Source: Cubamyces lactineus (Eukaryota > Basidiomycota > Agaricomycetes > Polyporales > Polyporaceae). Taken from it: DNA of 64,000 nt. The position numbers and the translations under genes are program-made. This document shows, piece after piece, positions 47,601 through 59,907 of the stretch. How positions within the stretch are numbered: the stretch's first letter is position 1; each line of letters opens with the position of its first letter. The notes under the pieces were generated by a model. That model was not told the origin of the DNA. It saw nothing but the letters and a program-made list of their open reading frames with translations, and ran no database searches. The stretch covers positions 310,001 to 374,000 of the forward strand of contig JACDTU010000021.1 in NCBI GenBank assembly GCA_022376465.1, in the 5' to 3' direction.

Positions 47601-50600
47601 GAGGCGAGCAGTAGGAGAACGTCCGTTCTTCCTCTGATTTTCGGAGGATCACGACTGCTCCTTGTGAGCACGCGCGATGGATGATTACACATCGCCCGAT
47701 GAGGGGCGCAGGTACGACAGCGGTCCGTACGGGGTCATCAGAAAGGTGCACGTACCGTGCCGAAGTCTTCACATTGTATGCTGCAAGTCTGCCGTAGGGT
47801 CGGCATGCCACCGGTGTTAGCTGGGATGTCGGACTTTCCCACTAGCTGCCTTCGCGCTCTCAGCAAGTGCCGCTCGAGGCGTTCCGGCAGCGGACATCTG
47901 TCCCATCCATTGTGACCAAATGGTCTCGAATACCACCTGCACGTCTTCTAACCAGACAAGGGCTACCTTCGAAGCACTCACCGCGTTCTCGAAATTCAGT
48001 GCCCGTGCATTCTTGCGCTATATTGTCGGCATCGGACCCTGAGGGGCCTTCGCGCCCTTGCCGTTCTCTGCGTATCTATGGCCCCGGAGGCCCAGTATCG
48101 CGCGGGTCGGCATTCCACAGCTAGGGCATCTCCGGCGCGGGGTCGGTAGCATGACTTCCTGTGGGTACACAACCATCAAAAGTCAGTGTGAGGACCGCGG
48201 GAGCGAACGAGGGGTGCAGCGGAGATGAGTGCGGAGTCAGGTCCTATTGGCGTTCTGTCAGGAACATCCGCTCAGAATAGGACATGCAATGGTAATTCTG
48301 CTCGAGTGACGCCGAATGGCATAAGTCGCCTATTTGACACCGAAGCGCCTGTGCAAAACTCACTGACTGGCAATCCGCGTGAGTGGAGTACACGGCGGGC
48401 AGAGAGGCTTGGGACTGTGTGTGCGATCGCAGTTGTGCACCCTTGTTCACCAACTGCGCCAGCCGCTGCGGACAGAGCCCACAAGGTGATTGTCGCCGAC
48501 GCCAGGATCCGCACATCTCGGCATCGGTCGCTGAAAGTGGTACTAAGTAGTTCGGCGTCAATATGATCATGATGGATGAACTCACTCCGGTGGACTTACG
48601 CCTAGAACGACATAGGATCGGGAGTTCATGAATCAAAGGGCGCGCAGCTCGAGGAGACGTGGCAATGGATGAATGCTGAGTGGTTGCATTGTACACTGGA
48701 TGTCTTCTGTGCAACTCAATGGGTGCAATCTTCATGCAGCGCGGCACATGCGCACAGCCATAGGCAGTCCACGAACGCTATCAATCATATTCGCCTAGTA
48801 TCTCTGAACTTGGCGCCGTCATGGATGGGTTAGCTGACGCACTGGGTGAGCTTGATGGGAACTCACTTGCTTGTCCTTTTCGCCCTTACTCAATGGGTCA
48901 CGGCGGATCCTGAGCTGATGACAGAGCAGGTCACGACGCGTCAACGTGCAGGTTGACAAATCGTGGTTCAAAAGGAGAAGCGCGACAGGGCGCGCCCCAC
49001 GCCGACCAACGCCGGCGGGACGCGCCCTTGGGCCTTGATCGATCGAGGACTGTGATCCCGCCGGCCTGCTCGGGTTGCACATTTACCCGGACCGACGTTG
49101 ACGATCGAGCTTGCCCTTATTCTCTTGACAGAATGCAGTGAACGGCTAACGACCCAGTGGGGATTGTCAGCATTGCGCGCACTGAGGACTCGATGAAAAA
49201 TTGGTACCGACTGTAGACTCGGATGAAATAATTGCAACGGATACGGCCGGGCGAAGCGGGAATAGGCAACGGAGGTTGCGTTGGCTAGCCTGCGAACATT
49301 CCCGTACCCATCCTACATGATGCGCCGGGAGATGCGGGAAGATGACCTTGAACGGGCGCCCGCCATTCATACGAGTCGGCGTGAGCCCATGATCATGATC
49401 GAGCCGAGCACAGCGCCCTCTACGTACGACGATCGAGTCGCACCAGGCGGTATCGCAGCACAGTCTAAAAGGAGATGGCATATGAGAAATGAGCAGGCAG
49501 ATAGCACGGTAGGCGGCCGGAAGAGAACACCAGGGGTTCGATATCTGTCGTCGTGGAATCAGGAGGCGGCGACGTCGGCGGCGGAGGCTGAGCATTGCAG
49601 AGCCACGCCCAAACCAGACCATGTGGGACGGGGTTCATAATGAACTCCGGGACTCGTGGCCGCTCGTGGTCTAGCTCGTTCAACTGAGAGCGTGGCCGAA
49701 GTCTGGTGTCTGAAAGTTTCACCCAAGAGAGGAGGCGGTGGTCTCTCGTGGTCGACGCGTTGCTGGCCGCATGATCGACCCAGCGCGTAGGGCCACAGGG
49801 GCTACGGGAATTACGTGGACAGAGCCGTGATCACGATGAGGATGAATACTGACCGGTGGTCCAACGGCACATGTGTGTGCCTGACGCCGTGGAGGACGAG
49901 GAGCGCAGGCGATCTGGGGTACTGGATGGAAAGGGTATATCCAAGACACACAAGAATCAACGGACGTAGAAGTTGTCGTATAACGGTACTCTTCCGAGCT
50001 GTACGCGACATGCGACAAACGGGGCGCGTGAAGAACAAGCCAACGTCTCGAAGGCAGCCTGTTAGTACGGCCCGTGCATGGCGGGTCCTGACGCTGGACC
50101 AAGGACTGAGTGCAGAATCTGGCTTGAGATGGCTTTATACTCACCAGCTCCGCGCATATACTTGTGGCCGTATCTTGACGCGTACTTCGAATGGGATGCC
50201 TTCTCTAAAAAGAGATGAAATCTGTAGACGTCTGTGTGGCCACCAAACAAATGAGGATTAGCCGTCAACGACAGCGAGCGTGCCGCCCGACACGTCAAGG
50301 TGCCCGCCAATTGCATATTTTCGACCCTTGTGGACCGGCGCCCTGCGGAAGATGTGATCGCGATTGACTAAAGGCGTCGACGTACATTGTACCATGCCAG
50401 AAGAGAATATTTATTCCCACTACAGCGGGTTTGCAACCCAGCGGACGGGATACGAACTGCCTTCTGTCTACTGGGACTAGCGGAGACCGTTGTGTGCGCC
50501 TGTGGCGGAGGCTTGTGCCCAGCAACAGTGCCTGAGAGCGCTCCCTGGTGGTCGGTGGTGGAGGAAGTCCATAGGTTCGATAGCGCACCAGTCGCAGGGT

Positions 50601-51722
50601 CGCGTCATCCACATGTGCCTTGGTAATCCAGCGATGTCGGCCAGAGATCGTGGAGACCAATCTATACGTTGAGGTTCGCGCACGCGCCGAGCCTGTCCGG
50701 AGCGAACGGCTTGTCTGTATGGCGGTGTCGGCGGCACAGGCTCAGTGAGAAGATTGCATACATCGATCGTCACGGCGGGTTCACACGGCTACATATCAAC
50801 AACTTTCACCACGGTGAAAGGCACTGGACGCACCTCGTATCTAGAGAGACTAGAGTAGTAATGTGCATCTGAAGTGGCGCATCTTTGTCGTTCGTTGTGT
50901 CCGGGCTGCGCCGATGGGCCAGTGATTAGCATCCTTGCTCCACCGTTGTGCACACGCTACCTATACCGCGTTGCCTGAAAGAAGCATACAAATTTCCTGG
51001 TTTTCTATCGATATGCTTGAGGTTGTCACTCAGACACTGCGTCCATTCCAGCTATGACCTGGAATCTGAGCAGTCAGAAGCACGGGGACATAGGCACACC
51101 CGGACTTGGATGGATAGCTTTCATAGAGTATTCCAGCCATATGAAAGCTGACTTGAGTTAGCAATTCGCTATACTCTGGTATAGCGTGCTGACGTACCAC
51201 AGAAAGCTGCTTAAGTGAATCCGCGTTGTTGTGGCAGCACTGATGCACTGGCAGGTGACGGGTTCATCGATCCTGACCAGCGCATACAGTCAGCTTAGAT
51301 GCTGACACGTTTCTACCATGTCAGTATCCAGCATATGCGCGATATATATCGAGAGAGGTTCATGAGGGGTATTCAAGTTGTTGTGCAATGAATGGCAGGA
51401 CGAGAGGTAGGTGTCCGGCGCTTGTGAACAGTACACCAGTGCACGTGGCATTTCAACTGAACCAGGCGTCATTACGTCTTTCTCTGCTGCACCGTCACCG
51501 TTATGTTCGTTATGTCCAAAGCATTTCAAAGTATGGCCATCAAGAGAACAGGATTATCGTGCCCTGTTGTTGAAAGCGGTGATCGACATTTCGCACAACT
51601 TACGGTCACCACAGAATCTGTCGATGGTTTTCCTGAAATAGCACCGGGATTGCAGAAGCTCTCCGCGAACTCGATCTTCGAACTACTTGCACTTCCTTTG
51701 TGCGCAACGCGAGAAAGTATTT

Positions 51723-53233
51723 TCACGGCCTGGGTAAGTGCGCCGCCCACGGGTACGCCTCCGGGTGAGGAGGGAACGGGGAAATGTCGCTGAAGTTGAC
51801 CGAGGCCGGCGTCCCAAAGAACACTTTCTCAACAAACGGTTGAATCGCAGGACTGTGCAGGGTGCAGCGGTGAGCAATTTGATAGTATATCATGGGAATG
51901 AGGGCGAGACGTACTACGCGGATTCGCCGCAGTGGAGATCATCTGGAGGGTGGCGGACATGGATCCCGACGTTCTCGCCGACGCCGAGCCAGTCGAAGAT
52001 GATCTTCGCAGCGCCGAAGACGACGCTGATGGAGCCTTCGGGGTTCGTCTGGGAAGAAGCAATGAGCATGTTGCACAAATTAGGGTCGACGTGCATTCGT
52101 ACTGACCCACCAGTCTTCCTGGCCTTCGTCCCATAGTATCGCGCGCTGCCACCCGACGCAGGCCTCAGTAGTTGTACGCGTTAGCAAGGATAATTCAAGA
52201 CGTACTGGAGCAACGAGCGCGACGAGCTCATGCGCGTCGAACGGGACACGCGTGGAGTTGCCAGTGACGTTGTCAAATTTCCACAACTCGGTGTCGCTCC
52301 AGTACCCGTACTTCGTCGTGATATTCTCAATCTTCTCCGCCACGCCCTGGCTCTCGTAATAGTACCGCCACGGACCGATGCCTTCCGCGCCGCTCGACAA
52401 GGGTAATGCCAGCTTAATCTGTAGGCAGCGTCAATTGGTACTCGCTTTCCATGTGCTTCTCGAGAGCGACCTCACCCTTTGGTCGAAGATGGCCGCGGCG
52501 AGAGCAGCCTTACCATACCGCGAGCAGCCAACCACACCCACACGGGAGGTGTCAATTTCTGGTACCACCTGCTCGATGGCGTCCAGAATGCGGTGCTCCG
52601 CCCAGGCCCAAGCGGTCATGACCCCTGCAAGAAGCCTGTTAGCAATAGGGCTCTATAAAGTTCAGACTAAGCCTACGCTTACTCACCGATGTCTCGGTCA
52701 CCATACAGATCCCAGAAGGCACCGATGCGCGTGTAGGAGTCGTTCGCGACGGTATTGACGTCGAATTGAGCGACCGCCACGCCTGACTCCAAGAATGAAG
52801 TCGTGTTCGCAGGCACCAAATCAGTCGGACCGGTAGTGATCACGGCGGGAACGCGTTCTCTTCGCCCCATCTCCGACGGAAAGAGTACGTCCGCGTTAAA
52901 AGAGGCGGACTTGCCGTCGACAGATACCGTGATGGTCAGGTTGTTCCCCTCGCGGCGGGCTTGGACTCGCTCGCGGGAGTGATCAGGGTAGAAGCCGTAG
53001 AGGTACCGCTGGACGAGAGTCATGAGCTCTTCGCGGCGGCACTCCCAGTCTGCACGGGACTCGACGCGACGGTCCGAGAGGCGGAATGTGAAGGGATCCG
53101 GAAGGGTGTCGATGATGGGGAGGTCGGACGGCTGTGGAAGGCCCACTACGGCCGGAGCACAGCTGGAAGGCGTAGCTGCGCTGACCGACCATAGCCTGAC
53201 GAGTGATAGTACCAGGAGCCAGATGACTGACAT
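51723..53233 (-). CDS. Secreted CE15-family (glucuronoyl esterase-like) protein, divergent
   Basis: Predicted 408 residues in six exons: 53233-52687, 52624-52476, 52418-52206, 52163-52107, 52048-51918 and 51852-51723. The signal peptide MSVIWLLVLSLVRLWSVSA precedes the mature enzyme; no CBM1 module is present. CE15 esterases cut the ester between 4-O-methyl-glucuronic acid of xylan and lignin alcohols. Family landmarks are ITTGPTDLVP-type strands, GAFWDLYGDRDIG, GVMTAWAWAEHRILDAIE, the nucleophile motif VGCSRYGKAAL, FDAHELVALVAP, FDWLGVGENVGI, and a terminal DLHC that carries the likely catalytic His. The usual PQESG, with the acid residue 23 positions after the Ser, reads PLSSG here, so Glu is replaced by Ser. 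EDWW before NPEGS offers an alternative acid. Substrate may differ from canonical enzymes. N-glycosylation sequons are frequent. Exon lengths sum to whole codons. Confidence 0.85.
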
Positions 53234-53779
53234 GATAGCTGGGGTCTCAAGTTACAGCAACAACATTATTGACCATCGCATGCCTATATACGACTGCGCG
53301 ATGTCGAGCGGTCCGGATGAGGTGCCTGTTCAGTAAACTCCAGATGAACGTGCAGGGTCATACGCACTTGAGTGGGTACAAACAGAGAACGCTTTGAGGA
53401 GCCCATGACGCATGCTTCTTGAGAAGGAGGCTCACCTGGCTGGACGCGAGAGTTCTCCGAATTCACCGGCCTGAGACGGACCGTTTGGCGTTCGCTCTGC
53501 ATTCAGTAGAACTTGCGGTGGATTTATGTACGGCATCCGCGAACATGATCCTTGCAGTGCAGGAAGAGAAGCGATTGGTTCGCGGCGCCTACCTAACTGT
53601 GACCCCGGTTTAACTTTGAAGTTAACGTTGATGGTTTGCCTCTGCGAGCCCATGAGTCCGGCGTGAATTCCAAATACCTCTACATTAAACAAGACCAATT
53701 GCAAACGAGAGATTATATATGTCTTGTATACTGAAGTAGTCGATTCCAATGGTCTCAGCCAGACCCGCTGCGATGGTCG
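53234..53779. promoter_or_regulatory. Intergenic between SHPRH-like gene 3' end and CE15 promoter
   Basis: 546 bases between two minus-strand genes, holding the CE15 promoter. No coding exon recognised. Confidence 0.5.
53284..53290 (-). promoter_or_regulatory. TATA-like box of CE15 gene
   Basis: TATATAG on the minus strand, 51 bases before the ATG at 53233; a plausible core promoter of the secreted esterase gene. Confidence 0.5.
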
Positions 53780-56700
53780 TCAACGCGGCTGCCTAGAGGG
53801 GCCCGCCTCCGCGTTCTGCTGCATCGACACAGGCTGCTGGACATCTGCTCTCTTTTCTTCTGGTTGGCCAAGCTCCTCTGGCGGGAGCAGGTACTCCAGA
53901 TCTTCATACAGATGAGGGAACAAGATGGCAAGCATGTCTTCCGTCCTATGACGCGCGATCAGCACTGTGTGCGGTGGCGCTGTTATAGCACTTACTTGTA
54001 CACGAAGTCGCCCTTCTGCACCTTCTTCGCAGGTGCATCGACCTGCTTCTGATCCGCGTCCAGGGCAAAGGGCGTGATGTTTAGGGTGCCAGCTGCGTTC
54101 TCGCGCGTATAGAGTGATAGCCCCTGCTTCGCGGCTAGGTCCAGGATGTTTCGCTCGACTGTGTCTTCAGCGTAGTAACAATAGACTAATGGGTATGCAG
54201 CCGTGAGACTCAAGAGCTTGAAAATCTGATATTGTCGTGCTCACCTTCAGTCGGTTTCCTCTGGCCCATCCGGTCAATACGGGCGATCGCTGAAAACAAA
54301 ACGGTCATCATCTAGCATGCGTTCATCTGGACATGCACGAACCTTGGACCTCGAAGGCGTGGTGGACGACACTTTCCAACAAGAAGACACGAGATGCACA
54401 CGTCACATTTAAGCCAGCATTCTCCCGTTCACTAGAGGACAGTGAGCGTCAGCCACACGTTCGAGTAGGAGTCTGTGCGCGCGCAAGAAGGCGGGTCACT
54501 CACCCGTGTAGAAGCAGCACCGAGATGCCAGGATCGGTCCGGAACTTCTTCGCGGCGTTTTGCTTTCCGGTGTTCTGATCCACACGGAGGCACGAGATAG
54601 CTGCGAAGCCACCCCCTTCATTAGTCATAGTGGTGGATCTTGAGGAAGACAAACGCACCGTTTGCCTGCAACGCATGTTGGACGACTATTTGGGCACAGT
54701 CGAATGTCAACACATGCAGCAGCTATCAGCAGAGGATATGGTACTCACTGAAGAGTGAGTCCGCCCAAGCTGAGAACACGATGCTCTTGGCTCCTGGATC
54801 CGCAACCTGCAAATATACTAGATGGCGGAGGAGTGTCTCTATCTTGCTTCCGTAGCTGCCGTACACCTCCATCGCTTGTATGTCCTGCATGATCTGCGGG
54901 CTGATGACATTGTAGTGTATCTCTCGTCGAGAACGAGGAGCAATTTCATTGCTGTTGAGGACCTTCGGAGGAGGCCGAGACGTCTCGCCAGCTTTCTCGT
55001 CGATCGTGAAGCGATGCAGCTGGTCAGTGTTGATTAGCACTCGGCAGACCGGGCACGTTTTGTTTCCGGCCTTCGAGAGATACGATTTCATGCAGTCCTA
55101 TTGGGCATGGTGTCAGTCTGGATCTATTAGTTAGGACACTGTCGGATACCTCGCAGTAAACATGAGCGCTTGCATTAGAATCAGTACCAGCGTCTCATCG
55201 AGAGTTTCCGAGACTACGTACCATTGCGTGATGTATCCGCGTATAAAATCGCACTTGCATAAGATACATGTCTTGTCATCCTCGTCTATTGTCCCCTCTT
55301 CATGGGACTTGCTGAGGTTATCCATGTAACGCTGTTGAGCGCGGCCGCGGTTGATCTTGGTGTCGAATGTTGTCAGCTCCTTCCGAATGTCTTCGATAGC
55401 ATCTTGCACGTCTCCGTCCCATGTTGCCTCAGCGACGGTATCTGAGATTTCTTGTAACTGACGGAAGTAGCTAAACATTGCGCGACGTCAGTCCGTTGTG
55501 AGTGTTGCTATTTATTCATGGAGAGACGTACGAGACACGTTCGTTGAACGCTCTGCGAAGATGGGCCAAGTCATTCTGCAACTTATCGATCAATTTGCCT
55601 GCGAGAGAGTTCAGCTCTATGAGCAAGTGAACGATGTCAGGCAAACTGACCTTGCTCCGCGATGAGCGACCTGAGCTTCGACACGGCGCCTTTAGCAATG
55701 ATCTTCTCAGGATCGTCCTCTCTCGCGATCGCAACTGCAACATTGTTCAAGTCCACCATGATGGACTTGACAGCGCGTCCAGGATCAAAATCTTCGAGCA
55801 GCGCCTTGCGCTCGTCATTGAGTGTCTTCAACATGACTTCGTGCTCAGGTCGGACGTCGTGATCCTCAAGCTTGTCGAGGTCCAACAACTCAACCTCTTC
55901 CTGCGCCATGTACCTCATCCCACGAGCCGCTTTGGTCTTGCGCGCTTTGACCTCGCGAACGTCATGCGCGGCGAGAAGCGTACGCTCAGCGGTAAGCGTT
56001 TCCCGGCGGTCGGCAAGAAGAGCCGCGTAGGCTTGAAGGTAGGTTTCAGCTTCCCCTTGGACGTCTAGGCTACGGGTGTACTCTTGCCCGTCCACGTCTT
56101 CACCGTTTGCCCCTAATGGTTGGGTGAGAAGTGAAATGAGCTTAGTTCGCCACTGCCACAAAAGCCTCGACTGCTCGTTCAAGAGGCCGTCTATGAGCTC
56201 ATTCGCCTCATCCATCTGTCGGCGTACGCATACGTGAGTAAAGTATGTTCGATGTTATGCTGTCGACAGCATACCAGTTCGTGCGACTTGATTCCGCCCT
56301 TGCCTAGGTAGGGCATCTTGACGCATAAATCCTTCTCATTAAGTGATTTGACGACGGGATCATGATCCAGGTAGGTCATGGCACGTTCGGCAGCCTCCTC
56401 CGTACCTACGAGTTTCATTACCTCAGACGGAGAAAGCTTTGCCACTAACTAGGAGCACTCACCCTTGAGCAGCACACGCCGAAGTTCATCTGCGACCCCA
56501 TATGCTTCGTTCTCCTGATTCGCGTATTGCTCTCCTAGGACGTGGTAGACGTCCCCCTGCAAGAACTTGACTTTGTGCAAGACGATCCGTGCCTCACGCA
56601 AACGATTCTGGAGCGCCCCTGCCTTCGCTCGATGCGCGTCGCCAATGGGGTTATGTGGTAGCCCCTCGTCATCTGCGTCCATGTCAGGTTCAGTGCTCTC

Positions 56701-59700
56701 ACTGCGCGCCTTCCCCTTCCTCTGATCATTTGCATCGCAAACTAATGCTTGACGGCGTTCTTCGCGTCGTTGGGCAGTTTCCGCCTTCAGCTTCTCGCCT
56801 TCCTTGGTATGATCTGCGAGGGCTCCAGTGAGGTCCTCAACGAGTTGCCGTGCCTCTTTCTCCGCCTTGAGCAAGAATTCCAGCGCTTCACGGTACCGGT
56901 TTCGGTTCTCTTCGTCCCTTTGTAACATCTGAGCGAGCGTTGTCATAGCCGAAATCTGGGTATGAAACGAAAATCTGAGTCTGGGATGGGCATACTTATT
57001 GGCTCAGAGACGGACCTTGTTCCTCCTGTCTTCCATATAATTCCGCCAGTTCTGCTCTCGCATGTTCTATATTGAAAGGATGTGAGGCAACAGACAACCA
57101 GACTAGACACTCCAACACACCTCAAGCACTTCCGTCATGCTCTTGAGGACGCCGGGCTTATGCAGGTTATCCCCTCCGCCACGTCCCATCAACTGGCCGA
57201 CTTGTGGATGTGTGCAGATAGCACGAAGCTTGCGAATCCATGAACGCAACTTCGCAACATCGACTTCCCAGTTCTCTGTAGCTGCTACTCCCCGCGCGTC
57301 TAGCCCTAGGTCAAGCAGTGCAGCATCGAGGGTTTGGTCGTACACCTATAGTAGCAGCCGACGATCCGTTGGGACGCGCTCCGTGCGACGAGACCTGAAC
57401 ATCGTAACTACTCACATGTCGTTGAATCCGCCCGAGTTCGATGGGCACAAGGTAACGCGTTTGCGGCGGGATGGTCAACTCGTCTTTCACTGCTTCTTTC
57501 ATGGTTCTAGAGCCAATCTCGGTCACAAAGCAGCCCTTAGGAGAGGCTGAGCACGCACCTCACAGCATAGCGTTGGAAAAGCTGGGTAAACTCGCGTACA
57601 TATCCAGGAAGCTGAAGACGAGTCCATGCTCGAGGACTGTTGGTAACGGTCTGTACCCTCAAAAATCTAGAAGACGTCAGATACAGCGCATGAGTGCAAT
57701 TGTGCCTCACTAACTTGAGAACATGTATCAGATCCGCAACCTTCGATCGAGCCGGCGTACCCGAAACCGCCCAGGATATCAACCGCGGAATGAGAAACAT
57801 CATTTCCCTTCCCGATGAGAAAGTGTCAGGAAGCCACACACATCAGACGCAAGAAGGGGACAACGCACTCCGTTTTCCCGCCTCCAGCCATCTGCACTTC
57901 GTCCATGATTACGCGATACCATTCGCACATGATGAGTGGACTACGGGTGCGGCTGGTGTTCCCGTAGTCGACGTAGGCACGACGCGGACGCGTGGGTGGA
58001 GCTCGCGCAACGCCCAAGTCATGTTGCAACACCGGAAATGTGGTTATACACACATCGAACGCGTTCACGTATGCGCACCAGTCCTGTATATCCTCTTTCT
58101 CTTCGTCCTGTGCGAACCCGCCTGCGTCAACGTCCATGGCATCCTTGTCTAGTGGCTTGGACCTGGCCTTGTTCTTGGCCGCCTGCACCTTCCCCTTGCC
58201 CTTTTGTCTGCGTCGTTTCTCGCGCTCGGCCGCGACATCTTGCTCAGTTATCGGCACAGGAACCTTCTGCCAGCCATCATACACAAGGACTTTCAATGTC
58301 GGTGCGTGCGCTGCCAATTCATCGACCCATTGGGGCGCTAACGAAGGCGGCGTGACTATAAGCGTGGTCTACCATCGAGTTCGTCAGTGATTGGTTGCAA
58401 TAAGAACAATCGTACAACATACTTTGACTTCCTTGACGTCGATCTTAGCCTCAGGATCCCACCGCTTGTTCACTGGTGAACGTTCGGGCGCAGGGTTCAA
58501 GAGGATGGTAGATATGCATTCCAACGTCTTACCCAAACCAGGTTCCTCCGCAACAATTCCCCCGAGAGCATCTTTGTTCAACTCGTCATCTTCAGGGGAC
58601 GGTCTGCTGGCAGAGACTATGCCGCGAAGACGGTTGATGAACCACACCTCTCCGTTGGAGATGGGGACTTCGTCCCAGAACAACGGCAGCGGTCGGACGT
58701 TGAGGATCGCATCAGACTTCGAGATAAGTTCCCCGGTGTCAGTCACTGTCTTGCCCTCCCTTCCGAGCATCCATGCTACCGTGCGTCGCTGGAAAGGCAG
58801 TAATGTAGGCAAGAGGTTCTCCGGCTGAAGCACTTCGTGTGCGTAGCTGGACGGCAAAGGCGGTGCAGAATGTAGGATAGAAAAGAATAGCGGGATATCG
58901 GTTGCGTCCCGGTACCCCTCGGGCAACGGCGATTTGGGAGGGTGAGTGAGCAGGAGAAGTCGGCGCTGAGCTTCTTGAGCAATACTTTGGTGGGAATTCG
59001 CTTTCCCGTCATATGGGAAAGGCTCAAAAATCTTTGGGTAGACGTAAGCACAGTCCACTTGCACCCGAACAACGAGAGGGAAGTCGCCCTGCTCGAGGGA
59101 AGTCGACTTCGGGGGAACGAGAAGGGAAAGCTGGACATCCATTCGGGCGCGGCCTTCATTCGTGAGAATCTTGAACGCATTGAAAGGATCGTTTATCTCG
59201 GATATGCGACTGGAGAAGTCGTATTGTTCTCGGAGGTGGGGATAGCGGAGTGTTGCAGACAAGTCCGATGGCAACATCACAATCCATCGTGAACCGTGTC
59301 CAGCTTCGTGTACGAAACCGTTATCTGAGATTGAGAACGCCCCCAGTTCGACAATCAGGGGTTCGCCCTCTGGAGGGGCATGGGTACGTAGCCAGCCTTT
59401 CAGCTTCTCTTCGTCGTTCACCCATCCGTAATCTCCAGCCCGTTCGTCGTCTACGTAGGATGGCCATCTAGCACCCAGAGGGCGAGTTGTGTATCGCAAG
59501 TTGAATACTCGCCGATAGGCCGGCACGGAACGCCGTTGACTGTCTTCCTGAGACTGAACGTGTCCGCCGTGAGCTAGCTTGGTCCGTTTGCGTAAACCTG
59601 GTTCAGCGAGAGCTTCGTTGGCATCTAGACGCCGCTTCTTGCCCTTTCCCTTGCGCACGGCGGAGACTTCATTCTCCCACTTGCGAAGGAGAGTGAGTAG

Positions 59701-59907
59701 ATAGGCTATGTCCAGCTCTGGCTGACATGTGGGATCACACCACGAGCCTGACAACACGCGGACAGACTGCCAGTGGTCGGTCTCCTCGCAGAACATTGGT
59801 TGCAAGCAAGCTAGAGCACAAAGACGGGACAGATAGTTCGCGGATACGCGATGGGGCCCTAGAATATGTACGGCGGAACAGTCCCTTATGAGAGAGGGAC
59901 GCGTCAA
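53780..59907 (-). CDS. SHPRH/Irc20-type SNF2 helicase with RING finger (E3 ubiquitin ligase)
   Basis: Roughly 1,500-1,600 residues over about twenty exons. N-terminal half: AEEPGLGKTLECIS (Walker A), TTLIVTPPSLAPQWVDELAA (motif Ia), then a basic insert, CEWYRVIMDEVQM (DEAH-like DEVQ), and LISWAVSGTPARS (motif III). A coiled-coil linker rich in Glu/Arg (AEKEARQLVEDLTGALADHT) follows. A C3HC4 RING comes next (TCILCKCDF ... CAHVYCEDC ... TCPVCRVL), then the helicase C lobe (AKSIVFSAWADSLF, AISCLRVDQNTGKQNAAKKF, NVTCASRVFLLESVVHHAFE, AIARIDRMGQRKPTEVYCYY). The insert and RING between the two lobes define SHPRH/Irc20, linked to PCNA polyubiquitination and genome stability. Stop at 53780. The 5' end is uncertain: the long first exon frame begins with TTG at 59907 after an in-frame stop, and the ATG at 59950 lies in another frame (see findings). 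Confidence 0.9.
55150..55168 (-). other. 19-nt microexon carrying RING zinc ligands
   Basis: Within the SHPRH-like gene. Flanked by introns 55169-55221 and 55098-55149, it encodes AHVYCE plus the last base of a preceding Cys codon, supplying three of the eight RING ligands (Cys, His, Cys). Phase joins (TG|C, GAG|GAC) keep the frame and yield an intact C3HC4 finger. Confidence 0.8.

Larger units (their letters stand above)
39851..51722. other. Gene-poor block, about 11.9 kb, no gene recognised
   Basis: No exon with recognisable protein family on either strand. ORFs (for example 40047-40688 +, 45462-46178 -, 48244-48747 -) overlap in several frames and lack family resemblance or consistent splice structure. 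The first part (40.8-44.5 kb) is full of short simple-sequence stretches: (GTCGAC)n at 41368-41388, (GAACTT)n at 41648-41669, (CTGGCA)n at 42362-42387, CTTACATACT repeats at 42440-42470, and GACCGTGGACC and GGACCCGGACC tandems at 43658-43725. From about 44.5 kb simple repeats thin out. No reverse transcriptase, transposase, terminal repeat pair, tRNA or rRNA was seen. It could be old decayed mobile DNA, non-coding RNA loci or lineage-specific genes I cannot recognise. Confidence 0.55.
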
